Shown one piece after another: positions 56,084 through 64,000 of a stretch of 64,000 nucleotides of DNA. The notes beneath the pieces are model-generated. The model searched no databases. It saw only the letters and a program-made list of their open reading frames with translations, and had not been told where the DNA came from. Position 1 is the first letter of the stretch. Every line of letters begins with the position of its first letter. The DNA is from Sebaldella termitidis ATCC 33386 (lineage in GTDB: Bacteria; Fusobacteriota; Fusobacteriia; Fusobacteriales; Leptotrichiaceae). The position numbers and the translations under genes are program-made. The stretch covers positions 124,001-188,000 of the forward strand of contig NC_013517.1 of assembly GCF_000024405.1 (NCBI RefSeq), given 5' to 3'.

Positions 56084-56194
56084 CAGTATAAAAAAATACG
56101 GTTAAATATAAACTTAGAGGTATTATTAAGAAAGAAAATCTAAAAATATAAATGAATAAATTCAACATAAAAAAATTTAAAATAAATTTATTCC

Positions 56195-56223
56195 TTGAAA
56201 AAAAGCATAAATTTTGATAGAAT
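56195..56223 (+). promoter_or_regulatory. Promoter of rpsF-ssb-rpsR
   Basis: TTGAAA (56195-56200), 17 bases, TAGAAT (56218-56223). Confidence 0.65.
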
Positions 56224-56229
56224 AAGATA

Positions 56230-56270
56230 CCCTGCTTTGTTAAACATAACAAGGCTAAAAAACCACAGGG
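56230..56270 (+). promoter_or_regulatory. Structured rpsF leader, S6:S18-type candidate
   Basis: CCCTG (56230-56234) pairs with CAGGG (56266-56270), and CTTTGTT pairs with AACAAGG above it, leaving a large one-sided bulge CTAAAAAACCA on the 3' side. A helix with such a bulge just before rpsF is what the S6:S18 autoregulatory leader looks like; the exact consensus was not checked. Confidence 0.55.
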
Positions 56271-56283
56271 AAGGAGAGAAACT

Positions 56284-56568
56284 ATGAGAAATTACGAGAT
56301 CATGTTCATCGTGTCAACTCAGTTAACAGAAGAAGAGAAGCAAACAGGAATTAAGTTTGTGGAAGATACATTAAAAGCTTCAGGAGCAGATTCTGTTAAA
56401 ACAGAGATTTGGGGAGACAGAAAATTAGCGTATCCTATCAATAAAAAAGATAACGGATATTATGTTCTGACTACATTCCAAATGGACGGGACTAGACTGA
56501 CTGAAGTAGAAGGTAAGTTGAATATCAACGAAAGCCTTATGAAGTATATGATAGTCAAAAATGACTAG
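56284..56568 (+). CDS. rpsF: 30S ribosomal protein S6
   Basis: This 94-residue protein binds 16S rRNA with S18. Family features: MRNYEIMFIVSTQLTEEE, IWGDRKLAYPINKKDNGYYVL and SLMKYMIVK. Length is normal. AAGGAGAGAAACT precedes the ATG. First gene of the rpsF-ssb-rpsR operon, the classic arrangement. Confidence 0.97.
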   Translation: MRNYEIMFIVSTQLTEEEKQTGIKFVEDTLKASGADSVKTEIWGDRKLAYPINKKDNGYYVLTTFQMDGTRLTEVEGKLNINESLMKYMIVKND

Positions 56569-56719
56569 TGTTTTTGTAAAGTATTAATTCAATTTATGAA
56601 TAAATATTAGTGTCAGAACACTTGTACCAAAGCTGTTTATTCTAAATATAAACATATTACGGTACTAATGGGAGTTAAAAGGTTAATTGGGTAAAAATTT
56701 ATTCTAAGGGGGAATTCGT

Positions 56720-57130
56720 ATGAATTTAGTAACTTTAATAGGAAGATTGACAAGAGATCCTGAATTGAAATATTCTCAGTCAGGAAAAGCTTTTTGTAAA
56801 TTTTCTATAGCTGTAACAAGAGAATTTAACAGAGACGAAGCAGATTTTATAAACTGTGTTGCCTGGGATAAAAGGGCAGAAACTATAGCTGAATATCTGA
56901 GAAAAGGTAGAAGAATCGCTCTGCAGGGAAGATTAAGCGTAAGAAGCTATGAGCAGAATGGTGAAACTAAATGGATGACAGAGGTTATAGTAGATAAATT
57001 TGATTTTATTGACACAGCAGCAGCATCTGGCGGTTCGTCATATGAAGATAAAAAATCATCAAATGAGCCTGGCTTCAGCAATGAAGTAGTCAGTGAAGAT
57101 ACAATCGATGATGATGATTTTCCATTTTAA
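56720..57130 (+). CDS. ssb: Single-stranded DNA-binding protein
   Basis: This 136-residue SSB has an N-terminal OB fold (MNLVTLIGRLTRDPELKYS, FCKFSIAV, DFINCVAWDKRAETIAEYLRKG in part) and the acidic tip DDDDFPF that contacts repair proteins. Start ATG after AAGGGGG. The 150 bases before it contain no recognised gene. Confidence 0.97.
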   Translation: MNLVTLIGRLTRDPELKYSQSGKAFCKFSIAVTREFNRDEADFINCVAWDKRAETIAEYLRKGRRIALQGRLSVRSYEQNGETKWMTEVIVDKFDFIDTAAASGGSSYEDKKSSNEPGFSNEVVSEDTIDDDDFPF

Positions 57131-57148
57131 TTAGGAGGTGAAAGTAAA

Positions 57149-57373
57149 ATGGCAGAATTCAAAAGAAGAAAAAGAAGACCAAAAGTAAAATTCAAGGTAG
57201 AAGATATTAATTATAAAAATGTAGAATTATTAAAAAATTTCATGAATGATAAAGGGAAGATTTCTCCTGCAAGAGTGACAGGATTAGATGCTAAAATTCA
57301 AAGAAAAATAGCAGCAGCTATAAAGAGATCAAGACAAATAGCATTATTGCCTTATACAAAAATAGAGAGATAA
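57149..57373 (+). CDS. rpsR: 30S ribosomal protein S18
   Basis: This 74-residue basic protein has the S18 core [21 protein letters not shown] and [13 protein letters not shown]. No zinc cysteines, so it is the C-minus form. Preceded by TAGGAGGTGAAAG. A hairpin overlaps its stop codon. Confidence 0.97.
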   Translation: MAEFKRRKRRPKVKFKVEDINYKNVELLKNFMNDKGKISPARVTGLDAKIQRKIAAAIKRSRQIALLPYTKIER

Positions 57374-57395
57374 GATGACACCTGTCATCTTATTT
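57372..57395 (+). terminator. Terminator of rpsR
   Basis: AAGATGAC, ACCT loop, GTCATCTT, then ATTTT; the left arm includes part of the stop codon. Confidence 0.7.
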
Positions 57396-57416
57396 TAAAT
57401 TTAGGAGGTATAAAAA

Positions 57417-57950
57417 ATGAAAAAATTTTTTATTATGTTGTTAATGCTATTATTTGTGTTTAGTTGTGGCAAAGAAAAACAACCTGAAAAAGTAGAAGCA
57501 AAAGAGACAGTACAGGAAAATCTGTTTAAAAACATAGATGTAGATAAGCTTTCTAGAAGACTCGAGAAGAAAATAGAGGTTAACGGAATGAAGGTAGACA
57601 GCTTTGAAGACTTGAATTCTGACGGTAAAGTTTTTTATTATTCCACAATTAATGGAAATAAAAATGAAATAATAACAATTAATTATGAAAATCTTACTCC
57701 AACAGCAATAGTAGGGAAAGTAACAGGTAAAGATGAAAGCAATATGGAGACATTCAGAAAACTATCTCTGTCTGTAATTATGGCTTCAGATACGAAGCTG
57801 ACAGATGAAGATGCCCAGATAATATATGAAGAGCTTCTGAATAAACTGGAAAATGCAACTTCATCAACAGTTGTTACAAAAAATAATTTGACATACGGAA
57901 TAGAAGTGATATTTGGAACAGAAGATGAATTGATAATTTATGCAAAATAA
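57417..57950 (+). CDS. Lipoprotein of unknown function
   Basis: This 177-residue protein starts with a lipoprotein signal (LLMLLFVFSC, Cys17), followed by a charged linker (KEKQPEKVEAKE). The mature part looks like a small alpha/beta domain (NGMKVDSFEDLNSDGKVFYYSTING). No family recognised. AGGAGGTATAAAA precedes the ATG. It lies after the rpsR terminator, so it may have its own promoter or depend on read-through. Confidence 0.85.
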   Translation: MKKFFIMLLMLLFVFSCGKEKQPEKVEAKETVQENLFKNIDVDKLSRRLEKKIEVNGMKVDSFEDLNSDGKVFYYSTINGNKNEIITINYENLTPTAIVGKVTGKDESNMETFRKLSLSVIMASDTKLTDEDAQIIYEELLNKLENATSSTVVTKNNLTYGIEVIFGTEDELIIYAK

Positions 57951-57955
57951 ACCAT

Positions 57956-57993
57956 AAAAAAACAACAGGACTAATCAGCCGTGTTGTTTTTTT
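57956..57993. terminator. Bidirectional terminator, lipoprotein and cysE
   Basis: AAAAAAACAACA and TGTTGTTTTTTT pair around a 14-base loop between convergent genes, with A- and T-runs suited to both directions. Confidence 0.8.
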
Positions 57994-58047
57994 ATTCACT
58001 GTAAAAACAGAGAAATTTTCAAACTGTAATTTTTATTTTAAAAATTT

Positions 58048-58575
58048 TTATGAATCGGAGCTGCTTTTGGTGATTATTTTACCCGGGACTCCTACAGCAA
58101 CAGAGTCTTTCGGAATATCTTTCAGTATGACTGAATTCGCCCCGATTTTGGAATTATCACCAATAGTTATGTTACCCAGAACTTTTGCACCTGCACCGAT
58201 TATAACATTATTTCCTATAGTCGGATGTCTTTTTCCTTTGTCAAGTGAAACACCTCCCAGAGTAACCCCGTGATAAATAGTAACATTCTCACCAATAATG
58301 GAAGTTTCACCGATAACAATACCCATACCGTGATCCATAAACAGATGTTTTTCTATCTGGGCACCAGGATGTATTTCTATCCCTGTAAAGAATCTGGAAA
58401 TTTGTGAAATTAATCTTGCTAAAAAAATAATTTTTTTCTTGTATAAGAAATGTGAAATTTTATGATGAATTACGGCATGTATTGATGGGTAAAGCAAAAA
58501 GACCTGTAATTTATTATTTGCCGCCGGATCTTTATCCAATATGTTCTGCAATTCGCCGTTTAACCATTTAAAAAT
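58048..58575 (-). CDS. cysE: Serine O-acetyltransferase, probable AUU start
   Basis: This left-handed beta-helix acetyltransferase makes O-acetylserine for cysteine synthesis. Catalytic region [19 protein letters not shown] and YHGVTLGGV; hexapeptide repeats to [14 protein letters not shown] of VGVPGKII. The frame reads on upstream of the TTG at 58551 as FKWLNGEL, the usual family N-terminus, back to an ATT codon at 58575-58573. A GGGGGTGA ribosome site lies six bases before that ATT, and a stop follows three codons further up. So translation probably starts at AUU, giving about 175 residues. The alternative is TTG 58551 without a ribosome site. Short SAT form. Downstream of cysK by 13 bases. 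Confidence 0.85.
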   Translation of the reverse strand: MFKWLNGELQNILDKDPAANNKLQVFLLYPSIHAVIHHKISHFLYKKKIIFLARLISQISRFFTGIEIHPGAQIEKHLFMDHGMGIVIGETSIIGENVTIYHGVTLGGVSLDKGKRHPTIGNNVIIGAGAKVLGNITIGDNSKIGANSVILKDIPKDSVAVGVPGKIITKSSSDS

Positions 58576-58588
58576 CGAAAATCACCCC

Positions 58589-59503
58589 CTATTTGTAAAT
58601 ATTCAGCGACAGGTACTTTTCTCCTGTATCGGATGCTATGGTAAGTACTTTTTTTCCTTTTTCCATATTCTTGGCAATTTCATATGCTGCAGCTACATTG
58701 GCACCTGTAGAAACACCTAGAAATAAACCGCATTTTCTTGCTATCAGTTTAACGAATTCAAAGGCCTTATTATCTGAAACAGGTATTATTCTGTCAATTA
58801 CTTTCATATCGAGTGTATCGGGAATAAAACCCGCACCTAAACCTTGAATTTGATGTTTTCCCGGTTTTTCTCCGGAAATAACCGCTGATGTTAGAGGCTC
58901 TACAGCTACAACCTGTATGTCAAGCGAATGCTCTTTTAATCTTCGTCCTACACCACTTAAAGTCCCTCCTGAACCTACACCTGCTATGAAGACATCTACA
59001 TCTGGAAGATCTCTTAATATTTCTTCGCCCGTAGTTTCATAGTGTGCTTCGACATTTGCCGGATTGCTGAATTGTTCAGGCATAAAATAATTCTTGTTTT
59101 TACTCGCTAGAGATTCCGCCTTTTCTATGGCACCCTTCATACCGCGTGCACCGTCAGTAAGAATCAGTTCTGCATTGAGGGCTTTTAGAATATTACGCCG
59201 CTCTATGCTCATAGTGTCAGGCATGACAATAATAGTTTTATATCCTTTCAAAGAACCGATAAAAGCAAGAGAAATTCCCATGTTTCCGCTGGTAGGCTCA
59301 ATAATGGTACTTCCAGGCTTTAGTTTACCTTCTTTCTCAGCCTTTTCTATAATCCCCAGTGCAGCTCTGTCCTTTACACTTCCTCCGGGATTAAAGTTTT
59401 CTAATTTGAGATATACATCTGCATGAGAATCTGTATCAAAAATGTTATTGATTTTTACAATCGGAGTATTTCCGATAATGTCCAAAAGATTTTCATATAA
59501 CAT
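58589..59503 (-). CDS. cysK: Cysteine synthase A
   Basis: This 304-residue PLP enzyme makes cysteine from O-acetylserine and sulfide. PLP lysine in GGSVKDRAA (Lys44), asparagine loop EPTSGNMGISLAF, PLP-phosphate loop GVGSGGTLSGVG, and ASDTGEKYLSLNIY at the end. ATG 59503 follows AAGGAGGTGTGTCAT; a GTG three codons up lies within that site. First gene of a cysK-cysE pair. Confidence 0.95.
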   Translation of the reverse strand: MLYENLLDIIGNTPIVKINNIFDTDSHADVYLKLENFNPGGSVKDRAALGIIEKAEKEGKLKPGSTIIEPTSGNMGISLAFIGSLKGYKTIIVMPDTMSIERRNILKALNAELILTDGARGMKGAIEKAESLASKNKNYFMPEQFSNPANVEAHYETTGEEILRDLPDVDVFIAGVGSGGTLSGVGRRLKEHSLDIQVVAVEPLTSAVISGEKPGKHQIQGLGAGFIPDTLDMKVIDRIIPVSDNKAFEFVKLIARKCGLFLGVSTGANVAAAYEIAKNMEKGKKVLTIASDTGEKYLSLNIYK

Positions 59504-59556
59504 ATGACACACCTCCTTTTTTTATATTATACAGTAAAGCGCTACCGTATGCCGTT

Positions 59557-59585
59557 AGTTTAGCATTAAATAAAATCTCTGTCAA
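59557..59585 (-). promoter_or_regulatory. Promoter of cysK-cysE
   Basis: On the minus strand TTGACA (59585-59580), 17 bases, TAAACT (59562-59557). A TATAAT also occurs nearer the start, without a good -35. Confidence 0.55.
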
Positions 59586-59676
59586 TATAATGGTTGTATA
59601 AATTTTGTATATGCATGTTTATGTAGGTTTTTCCTATATAAAAGATTTTATCAAAGCCCGTAAACATTTAATTATC

Positions 59677-59705
59677 TTGAAAAACAAGAAATATTATGTT
59701 AGAAT
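59677..59705 (+). promoter_or_regulatory. Promoter of DUF445 gene and ruvB
   Basis: TTGAAA (59677-59682), 17 bases, TAGAAT (59700-59705), then GGAGGA before the TTG start. Confidence 0.65.
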
Positions 59706-59738
59706 AATAAAATAATACTCGTATTTGGAGGAATTTTT

Positions 59739-60353
59739 TTGGACAGAATAGCGGAATTTTTATTAATGGTCGGAGTAGGTGCACTAATTGGATGGTTTAC
59801 TAATTATCTGGCAATAAGACTTTTGTTTAGACCATATAATGAAATTAATTTAGTAATTTTTAAGCTACAAGGTTTAATTCCAAAGAGAAGACATGAAATA
59901 GCAGTTAATATAGCCGAAGTTATAGAAACAGAATTGATTTCTATAAGGGAAATCGGCGATAAATTAGATACAAGCTCATTTGAATATGATGATCTGGATG
60001 ATTTTTTAGACAGACTGGTAAAGGAAAAAATAAAAGCCGAATTATTGGAAAAAAATCCTTTCCTGAAAATGTTTATGAATGATGGAATATTAAACAAAAT
60101 GAGAGATTATATAAAAAAATTAATTTTAGATAATAAAGAGGAATTATTCCAGTTACTTTTGAAATCAATAGAAAAAAATGTAGATCTGAAAGGTCACATA
60201 ATAGAAAAAATGGATAATTTTTCCCTTAGGGAAATAGAGGATATTATTATCAAAATTTCAAAGAAAGAGCTGAAGCATATAGAAATACTCGGAGGAATAC
60301 TTGGGGGCATTATAGCAGTATTTCAGTATTTAATAATAACTATAATTCGGTAA
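59739..60353 (+). CDS. DUF445-family membrane protein
   Basis: This 204-residue protein has membrane segments at both ends (residues about 5-28 and 185-203) and a charged helical middle. The family pattern GALIGWFTNYLAIRLLFRPYNE and LQGLIPKRRHEIAVNIAEVIETELIS is clear. Members such as YheB are mostly longer, so this is a compact version. Function unknown. TTG start after GGAGGAATT. Ten bases before ruvB, in one operon. Confidence 0.88.
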   Translation: MDRIAEFLLMVGVGALIGWFTNYLAIRLLFRPYNEINLVIFKLQGLIPKRRHEIAVNIAEVIETELISIREIGDKLDTSSFEYDDLDDFLDRLVKEKIKAELLEKNPFLKMFMNDGILNKMRDYIKKLILDNKEELFQLLLKSIEKNVDLKGHIIEKMDNFSLREIEDIIIKISKKELKHIEILGGILGGIIAVFQYLIITIIR

Positions 60354-60363
60354 GGAGATATAA

Positions 60364-61383
60364 ATGGAAGATATTGACAGAATTCTCACTGATAAGGAAT
60401 TATCAGAAGATAATGTTCAAAAATCTCTTAGACCAAGAACCTTTAATGAATATATTGGACAGAAACTGCTGAAAGAAAAAATGAGCATTTTTATCAGAGC
60501 TGCTCAGAGCAGAAATGAAGCTATGGATCATATTTTATTATATGGTCCTCCCGGATTGGGAAAAACCACTTTGGCAGGTGTTATTGCCAATGAAATGGGA
60601 GTAAACCTGAAGATTACCACGGGGCCGGTTTTGGAAAAAGCCGGTGATCTTGCTGCAATACTCACTTCTCTTGAAGAAAATGATATATTATTCATAGATG
60701 AAATTCACAGACTGAATACTTCGGTGGAAGAAATTCTTTATCCCGCAATGGAAGACGGGGAGCTGGATATACTAATAGGAAAAGGACCGTCAGCGCGAAG
60801 TATCAGAATAGAACTCCCAAAATTTACTCTTATAGGTGCTACTACAAAAGCAGGACAGCTTAGTACTCCTTTGAGAGACAGATTTGGAGTAACACATAAG
60901 ATGGAATATTATAATATCGAAGAATTAAAGGAAATTCTGGTCCGGGGAATAGCTATCCTCGGAATTAAGGCAGAAGAAAACGGGATTGAAGAGATAGCAA
61001 TGAGAAGCAGAGGAACACCAAGAATAGCCAACAGACTTCTGAAAAGAGCAAGAGATTATGCTGAAATCAAGGGCACAGGCGTTCTGAATCAAAAGAGTGT
61101 AAAAGGTGTTCTGGATTTACTCGGAATAGATGAAAAAGGACTTGATGAACTGGACAGAAGTATTTTGAAGTCGATAATAGTAAATTATGACGGGGGTCCT
61201 GTAGGAATAGAAACACTATCTCTTCTTCTTGGCGAAGATAAGAGAACTATTGAGGAGGTTTATGAGCCGTATTTGGTAAAAATAGGGTTTATTAAGCGAA
61301 CACAGAGGGGCAGGGTAGTAACAAACCGCGGCTATGTTCATTTAGGTTTGGAAGAGAGAACTGATCAGACTAAATTATTCTAA
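60364..61383 (+). CDS. ruvB: Holliday junction helicase RuvB
   Basis: This 339-residue AAA+ motor drives branch migration with RuvA. Walker [12 protein letters not shown] near 60, Walker [10 protein letters not shown], sensor [18 protein letters not shown], and C-terminal winged-helix with [13 protein letters not shown] and the [15 protein letters not shown] stretch. Length usual. AAGGAGATATAA before ATG. Confidence 0.97.
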   Translation: MEDIDRILTDKELSEDNVQKSLRPRTFNEYIGQKLLKEKMSIFIRAAQSRNEAMDHILLYGPPGLGKTTLAGVIANEMGVNLKITTGPVLEKAGDLAAILTSLEENDILFIDEIHRLNTSVEEILYPAMEDGELDILIGKGPSARSIRIELPKFTLIGATTKAGQLSTPLRDRFGVTHKMEYYNIEELKEILVRGIAILGIKAEENGIEEIAMRSRGTPRIANRLLKRARDYAEIKGTGVLNQKSVKGVLDLLGIDEKGLDELDRSILKSIIVNYDGGPVGIETLSLLLGEDKRTIEEVYEPYLVKIGFIKRTQRGRVVTNRGYVHLGLEERTDQTKLF

Positions 61384-61835
61384 GATTTTTGCTGTAAAAT
61401 ATTTATGAATAAGTTATTGAAGTAGAGCATAAATATTTTAAGGAAAAATGTTTGAGTTCAAATTTTTAAAAATCTTAAACAATATAGAATAATTTATTCT
61501 CATTTTATATTGGAAAATAAAGAAAAATCAAAGAAATGACTGTTATAATATCATAGAAAAATCGAATAAATCGTATTCGGAAAACATTTATTACATTATC
61601 ATTTCTGCAATATAAAATTAGTAACCTGATTTTACAATAAAACTAACCTGAATAAAGCAGATACTTCGGCCTCAATAATATTGAAGTTTCAAATTTCGAA
61701 ACAATAACGGCCGCGAACTAAAATTTTATACTGATATAATATTTTGCAAAGTCAGAATTCGACAGAAAGCTGATGTGAACTGCACAAGTGATATTGTGAT
61801 CTGTGAATGTAAAGTTTATATAAAAAGGAGAAATT
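61384..61835. other. AT-rich intergenic region with inverted repeat
   Basis: About 450 bases between ruvB and rsmE. A perfect 13-bp inverted repeat (TAAAATATTTATG 61395-61407; CATAAATATTTTA 61428-61440; 20-base loop) sits just after ruvB and may end transcription despite lacking a T-run. The remainder has no ORF with a ribosome site. Confidence 0.55.
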
Positions 61836-62546
61836 TTGCTTACAATAATTATTCGCAATGAAGATTTTATATCAGAAAGCAATGTGGAGATAACAGAGAA
61901 GAATGACATAAACCATGTAAAGAATGTTTACAGATATAAAACAGGAGATACAATCAGACTTATAGACGGAAAATTTGAGTATAAAGCAGTAATAGCAGAA
62001 ATAGGAAACAAAAGAATACTTCTTCGTGTAACCGAGAAGCATGAAGATAGTTACTCGCTCAGGGTAGAACTGGATATAGCTCTGGGAATTTTGAAAAATG
62101 ATAAAATGAATATGGCTCTTCAAAAGCTCACAGAAATAGGAATAAATAAGATAATTCCTTTGAAGACTGACAGAGTCGTAGTAAAGCTTTCGGATTCCAA
62201 GGAAAAATGGAATACAGTAACAGAAGAAGCATTAAAACAATGCCGTGGTGTGAAAATACCCGAAATAGAAAGGATTTTGACACTGAAGGATATAGAGTTT
62301 TCTGCCTATGACAAGGTTTTGTTTGCATATGAGAACAGTTCCGAAAATAAACCGGTTTTTACAATTCTTTCTGGTGAAGAAAAAAGAATACTTTATCTGA
62401 TAGGTCCGGAAGGCGGTTTTACAGAAGAGGAAACTAAGTATATCAGGGAACAGGGAGCTTTGGAAATAAGTCTCGGAAAAAGAATATACAGGGCGGAAAC
62501 AGCGGCTATAGTCATGGGAGGTATATTAGCAGATGTCTATAAGTAA
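61836..62546 (+). CDS. rsmE: 16S rRNA (uracil-1498-N3)-methyltransferase
   Basis: This 236-residue SPOUT methyltransferase modifies U1498 of 16S rRNA. Features: HVKNVYRYKTGDTIRLIDG, ALGILKNDKMNMALQKLTEIGI, and the knot LYLIGPEGGFTEEE, SLGKRIYRAETAAIV. TTG start after AAAAGGAGAAATT. Its 3' end overlaps mtaB by 14 bases. Confidence 0.93.
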   Translation: MLTIIIRNEDFISESNVEITEKNDINHVKNVYRYKTGDTIRLIDGKFEYKAVIAEIGNKRILLRVTEKHEDSYSLRVELDIALGILKNDKMNMALQKLTEIGINKIIPLKTDRVVVKLSDSKEKWNTVTEEALKQCRGVKIPEIERILTLKDIEFSAYDKVLFAYENSSENKPVFTILSGEEKRILYLIGPEGGFTEEETKYIREQGALEISLGKRIYRAETAAIVMGGILADVYK

Positions 62547-63825
62547 AAAAGTCGCATTTTATACATTAGGCTGTAAAGTAAACCAGTATGAAACAGAAAT
62601 CATAAAGAAAGATTTTCTGGAAAATGGTTATAATGAAGTAGAATTCGAGGACAGGGCGGATGTTTATGTTATAAATACCTGTACAGTTACCAGTATAGCG
62701 GATAAAAAAAATAAGAAGATGCTCAGAAGAGCAAAAAAAATAAATCCTGACTCGGTGGTAATTGCAACAGGCTGCTATGCACAGACAAACGTAGAAGATT
62801 TGAAGGAAATAAAAGAAGTCGACTATATAATCGGAAATGTAAAAAAGGAAGAAGTGTACAAGATCTTCAGCAAAAAGTTATCTAATTATCAGGTAGATAA
62901 TATTTTTGATCAGAAAGAGTACTCTTCCCAAAAATATGCTGTTTCAAGAGATAAAGCACGGGCATTTGTAAAGATACAGGACGGATGTACCAAGTTCTGT
63001 TCTTACTGTAAAATTCCTTATGCAAGGGGAATGAGCAGATCAAGACAGCCGGAAAGTGTCCTTGAAGAGATAAAATTTCTCGGGGAAGCAGGGTATAAGG
63101 AAATAGTGGTAACAGGTATAAATCTGAGCGAATATGGTTCAGATTTTGGTGAAAATATTAATTTTGACTATATTCTGGAAAAAATTCTGAAAATAGAAGA
63201 AATAGACAGAGTAAGAGTAAGCTCGGTGTATCCTGATACATTAAGCGAAAAATTTATTTCACTTTTAAAGGAAAATAAAAAATTAATGCCTCATCTGCAT
63301 GTCTCTATACAGAGTCTGGATGATAAAATATTAAAATTAATGAAACGAAATTACAGGGCGGAATTCGTAGTGGAGCTTCTGAAAAAAGTACAGGAAGAAG
63401 TACCGGATTCTGCAATAACTGCAGATATAATCACGGGTTTTCCCCAGGAAGAAGAAGAGAATTTTTGGAATACATTTGAAAATATGAAAAAAATAAACTT
63501 TTCCGACTTCCATATTTTTCCGTATTCAGACAGGGAAAAAACAGCGGCAGCAGCATTTACGGGAAAAATAGAACCAGAAGTAAAAAAAGAACGGGTAAAA
63601 ATTCTGGAAAAATTAAAAAAGAGCAAAATAAAAGAATTCAGGGAAAAATTTTTGGATACAGTCCAGAAAGTTTATATCGAAGAAATAAAAGCGGGAAAAG
63701 CTTACGGTTATACAGAAAATTATTTAAGAGTAGAGGTAAATTCAGTAAGTCATAAAGTTGCTGATATTGTAGAAGTGAAAATAATGTCATCAGCTGGTGA
63801 TTTATTAAAAGGAGAAGTTATATGA
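62533..63825 (+). CDS. mtaB: tRNA t6A37 methylthiotransferase
   Basis: This 430-residue radical SAM enzyme converts N6-threonylcarbamoyladenosine 37 to its 2-methylthio form. N-terminal UPF0004 cysteines Cys14 (TLGCKVNQYE), Cys50 (NTCTV) and Cys81 (GCYAQ); radical SAM cluster CTKFCSYC (Cys152, Cys156, Cys159); then the TIM-barrel parts and a TRAM domain. TLGCKVN marks MtaB rather than MiaB or RimO. Overlaps rsmE at the start and a lipoprotein gene at its stop (ATGA). Confidence 0.94.
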   Translation: MSISKKVAFYTLGCKVNQYETEIIKKDFLENGYNEVEFEDRADVYVINTCTVTSIADKKNKKMLRRAKKINPDSVVIATGCYAQTNVEDLKEIKEVDYIIGNVKKEEVYKIFSKKLSNYQVDNIFDQKEYSSQKYAVSRDKARAFVKIQDGCTKFCSYCKIPYARGMSRSRQPESVLEEIKFLGEAGYKEIVVTGINLSEYGSDFGENINFDYILEKILKIEEIDRVRVSSVYPDTLSEKFISLLKENKKLMPHLHVSIQSLDDKILKLMKRNYRAEFVVELLKKVQEEVPDSAITADIITGFPQEEEENFWNTFENMKKINFSDFHIFPYSDREKTAAAAFTGKIEPEVKKERVKILEKLKKSKIKEFREKFLDTVQKVYIEEIKAGKAYGYTENYLRVEVNSVSHKVADIVEVKIMSSAGDLLKGEVI

Positions 63826-64000
63826 AAAAGATAATATTAATTTTAGTAAGTTTATTTATGATTTTTGGATGTATAGAGTATGAAAGCAAGGATGTAGCGG
63901 ATAAAAACAGAATTTTTAAGAGTGATAATAATTTTTACGTTTATTATAACGGGAAGTTTATAGAAATTCCAAAGGGTACATATATAGCAAATGATAAAAA
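63822..64000 (+). CDS. Lipoprotein, 5' part
   Basis: Opens with ATG overlapping the mtaB stop, after AAGGAGAAGTTAT. The N-terminus is a lipoprotein signal (ILILVSLFMIFGC, Cys17). About 60 residues lie in the window, ending at its edge; the family is not recognisable yet. Downstream of mtaB in the same operon. Confidence 0.75.
   Translation, partial: MKKIILILVSLFMIFGCIEYESKDVADKNRIFKSDNNFYVYYNGKFIEIPKGTYIANDK

Overview
The window reads as a chromosomal segment of a low-GC, Gram-negative-type anaerobe of the Fusobacteriota, most likely Leptotrichiaceae and closest in style to Sebaldella. That placement is an inference. It rests on AT-rich coding with strong GGAGG ribosome sites and some TTG starts, LPS sugar phosphatases (KdsC, GmhB) beside a Gram-positive-like set of PTS and DegV genes, an outer-membrane autotransporter, and the 16S sequence style. 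No database was searched.

Layout. 1-5.3 kb: the 3' part of ilvC, a hypothetical gene, an AbrB-type regulator with a four-domain sulfur-trafficking flavoprotein, and a YbaK-type editing protein. 5.4-19.2 kb (minus strand): one long gene train, called operon A here. It holds a PRD/BglG-type regulator, ulaG, an ascorbate-type PTS IIC and IIB, a cytoplasmic sulfatase, two IIA proteins, ulaD, ulaE, ulaF, a second IIC and IIB, a second sulfatase and a TauE/SafE exporter. 19.8-26.0 kb: an S8-protease autotransporter with a lipobox, a DfsB-like protein, several unrecognised small genes and a Cof-type HAD phosphatase. 26.2-32.1 kb (plus strand): a second ascorbate operon, B, in mirror orientation (ulaG, IIC, IIB, IIA, ulaD, ulaE, ulaF). 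32.3-39.1 kb: an XRE regulator, kdsC, a FakA-like/DegV fusion, an EIIA-CBS protein with an ion transporter, and birA. 39.4-44.6 kb: a complete rRNA operon (16S, tRNA-Ile, tRNA-Ala, 23S, 5S, tRNA-Asn) with promoter, processing stems and terminator. 44.7-64 kb: gmhB, the division and wall cluster murF-mraY-murD-ftsW-murG-murC-murB-ftsQ-ftsZ (no ftsA), rpsF-ssb-rpsR, cysE-cysK, ruvB, rsmE, mtaB and two lipoprotein genes.

The main observations are two. First, operon A joins ascorbate-type PTS transporters, ascorbate-6-phosphate catabolic enzymes, two signal-less sulfatases and a sulfite/sulfate-type exporter. This looks like a system that imports a sulfated ascorbate-like or sugar-acid substrate by phosphorylation, removes sulfate inside the cell and feeds the Ula pathway. 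Second, operons A and B share three separate, almost identical inverted tracts (about 1066, 836 and 1579 bp) that cover only ulaG, the end of ulaC plus ulaD, and ulaE-ulaF. The PTS genes between them are clearly diverged. This is the signature of gene conversion homogenising the shared enzymes while the transporters specialise.

Several smaller points are recorded: a probable AUU start codon in cysE, a terminator lying inside operon B just before ulaE, and a likely structured rpsF leader.
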